NCBI GenBank assembly: GCA_051654865.1
Contig: JBOFYV010000035.1
Coordinates: forward strand, 1 to 6,727
Source of the DNA: JBOFOR01 sp051654865
GTDB taxonomy: Bacteria > Bacillota > Clostridia > Peptostreptococcales > Peptostreptococcaceae
Reading direction: 5' to 3'
DNA length: 6,727 nucleotides
Each line of letters opens with the position of its first letter. The stretch's first letter is position 1. Made by a program: the position numbers and the translations under genes. Positions 6,008 through 6,727 of the stretch are shown here, one piece after another. Under the pieces are notes generated by a model. That model saw only the letters and a program-made list of their open reading frames with translations. It had not been told where the DNA came from and did no database searches.

Positions 6008-6727
6008 TAGAGCAATATGAAAAAGTAACATTATCAAAAGAAAAAAGCTCCTTATTTAAATTGGGTGTAAGAGAAAAAACTTTATTATCAATAGGACTAT
6101 TTATAGCATTTTTGATGACAATTATAGTTTTAGGAAGCTTAGTTAATGAAGAACAACTGGCTATAAGCCTTACAAACAAAAACTTATCTCCAAGTATGGA
6201 TTACATATTCGGGACTGACTGGATGGGAAGAGATATGTTTTATAGAACTTTAAAAGGTTTAAGTCTAAGTATGAAAATAGGAATTATGGCATCCTGTTTT
6301 AGTGGTGTTATAGCACTAACACTAGGACTAATGGGAGCAACATTAGGTAAGAGAGTAGACTCTGTTATCACTTGGCTAATAGACTTATGCTTATCAGTAC
6401 CTCATGCACTAGTTATTATACTAATCTCAATAGCACTTGGAGGAGGGTTAAAAGGAATAGTAGTAGGAGTATCTCTTACTCATTGGCCATCTCTAACAAG
6501 AATAATTAGAGCAGAGGTTATGCAAATAAATAACTCAGACTATGCTAAAATATCTAGAAACTTTGGAAAATCAAATTTATATATTGCTATTAGACATATA
6601 TTACCTCATATAATTCCACAGTTATTAGTAGGAGTAGTTCTGATCTTTCCACATGCAGTATTACATGAAGCATCTATAACATTCTTAGGATTTGGATTAC
6701 CACCACACGAGCCAGCAATAGGAATAA
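6004..6727 (+). CDS. Peptide/nickel-type ABC importer permease, OppC/DppC/NikC class, 3' end outside window
   Basis: Second membrane subunit, pairing with the preceding permease. The ATG at 6004 overlaps the previous TGA as ATGA and has a near-perfect ribosome binding site. The 241 visible residues are open to the right edge; family members are about 270-300 residues, so some 35-60 are missing. Seen in order: a cytoplasmic N-terminus with Lys and Glu, a first membrane segment (27-46), the class-specific extracellular block LSPSMDYIFGTDWMGRDMF (61-79; GTDxxGRD marks DppC/OppC/NikC), further segments near 87-113, 121-146 and 203-224, an EAA loop (about 170-201, RAEVMQINNSDYAKISRNFG and following), and the conserved EASITFLGFGLPPHEPAIG (222-240). 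By class the operon should continue with two ATPase genes. Nothing visible suggests a frameshift or decay. Confidence 0.93.
   Translation, partial: MIEQYEKVTLSKEKSSLFKLGVREKTLLSIGLFIAFLMTIIVLGSLVNEEQLAISLTNKNLSPSMDYIFGTDWMGRDMFYRTLKGLSLSMKIGIMASCFSGVIALTLGLMGATLGKRVDSVITWLIDLCLSVPHALVIILISIALGGGLKGIVVGVSLTHWPSLTRIIRAEVMQINNSDYAKISRNFGKSNLYIAIRHILPHIIPQLLVGVVLIFPHAVLHEASITFLGFGLPPHEPAIGI

Overview
The window is AT-rich and coding-dense, with strong A/T third-position bias (ATA, AGA, TTA and GGA codons throughout) and purine-rich AGGAG-type ribosome binding sites. This points to a low-GC Firmicute of the class Clostridia. The protein sequences would fit a Peptostreptococcaceae-like member, but the exact taxon is inference. 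I see no mobile element, tRNA, rRNA or CRISPR array.

Region 1 (1-2118, plus strand) is the end of a BceAB-type ABC exporter unit. It holds the C-terminal two thirds of a large FtsX-fold permease, cut by the left edge, followed directly by its ATPase. Such transporters usually confer resistance to, or sense, cell-wall-active peptide antibiotics. The order here is permease then ATPase, the reverse of the textbook bceA-bceB order. No sensor kinase or response regulator is visible in the window.

Region 2 (2119-3034) has a hairpin in the short convergent gap, then a minus-strand DegV/FakB-family fatty-acid-binding protein.

Region 3 (3035-3417) is a divergent intergenic region of 383 bases. It carries an 11-bp inverted repeat with a 12-base spacer, an extended -10 promoter, a 22-bp uninterrupted RNA hairpin followed by a T-run, and a strong Shine-Dalgarno sequence. 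The hairpin lies between the promoter and the start codon, and no plus-strand gene precedes it. It therefore looks like a transcription attenuator, or the end of a short leader RNA, controlling the operon behind it. A 10-codon ORF sits wholly inside the hairpin.

Region 4 (3418-6727, plus strand) is a peptide/nickel-class (Opp/Dpp/Nik) ABC importer operon: lipoprotein substrate-binding protein, first permease, second permease (cut by the right edge). The genes are tightly packed, one base apart or overlapping, so they are probably co-transcribed and translationally coupled. The two ATPase genes expected for this class are not in the window and would be expected just downstream. The substrate cannot be fixed from sequence: peptide, nickel or a metal-chelate are all possible.
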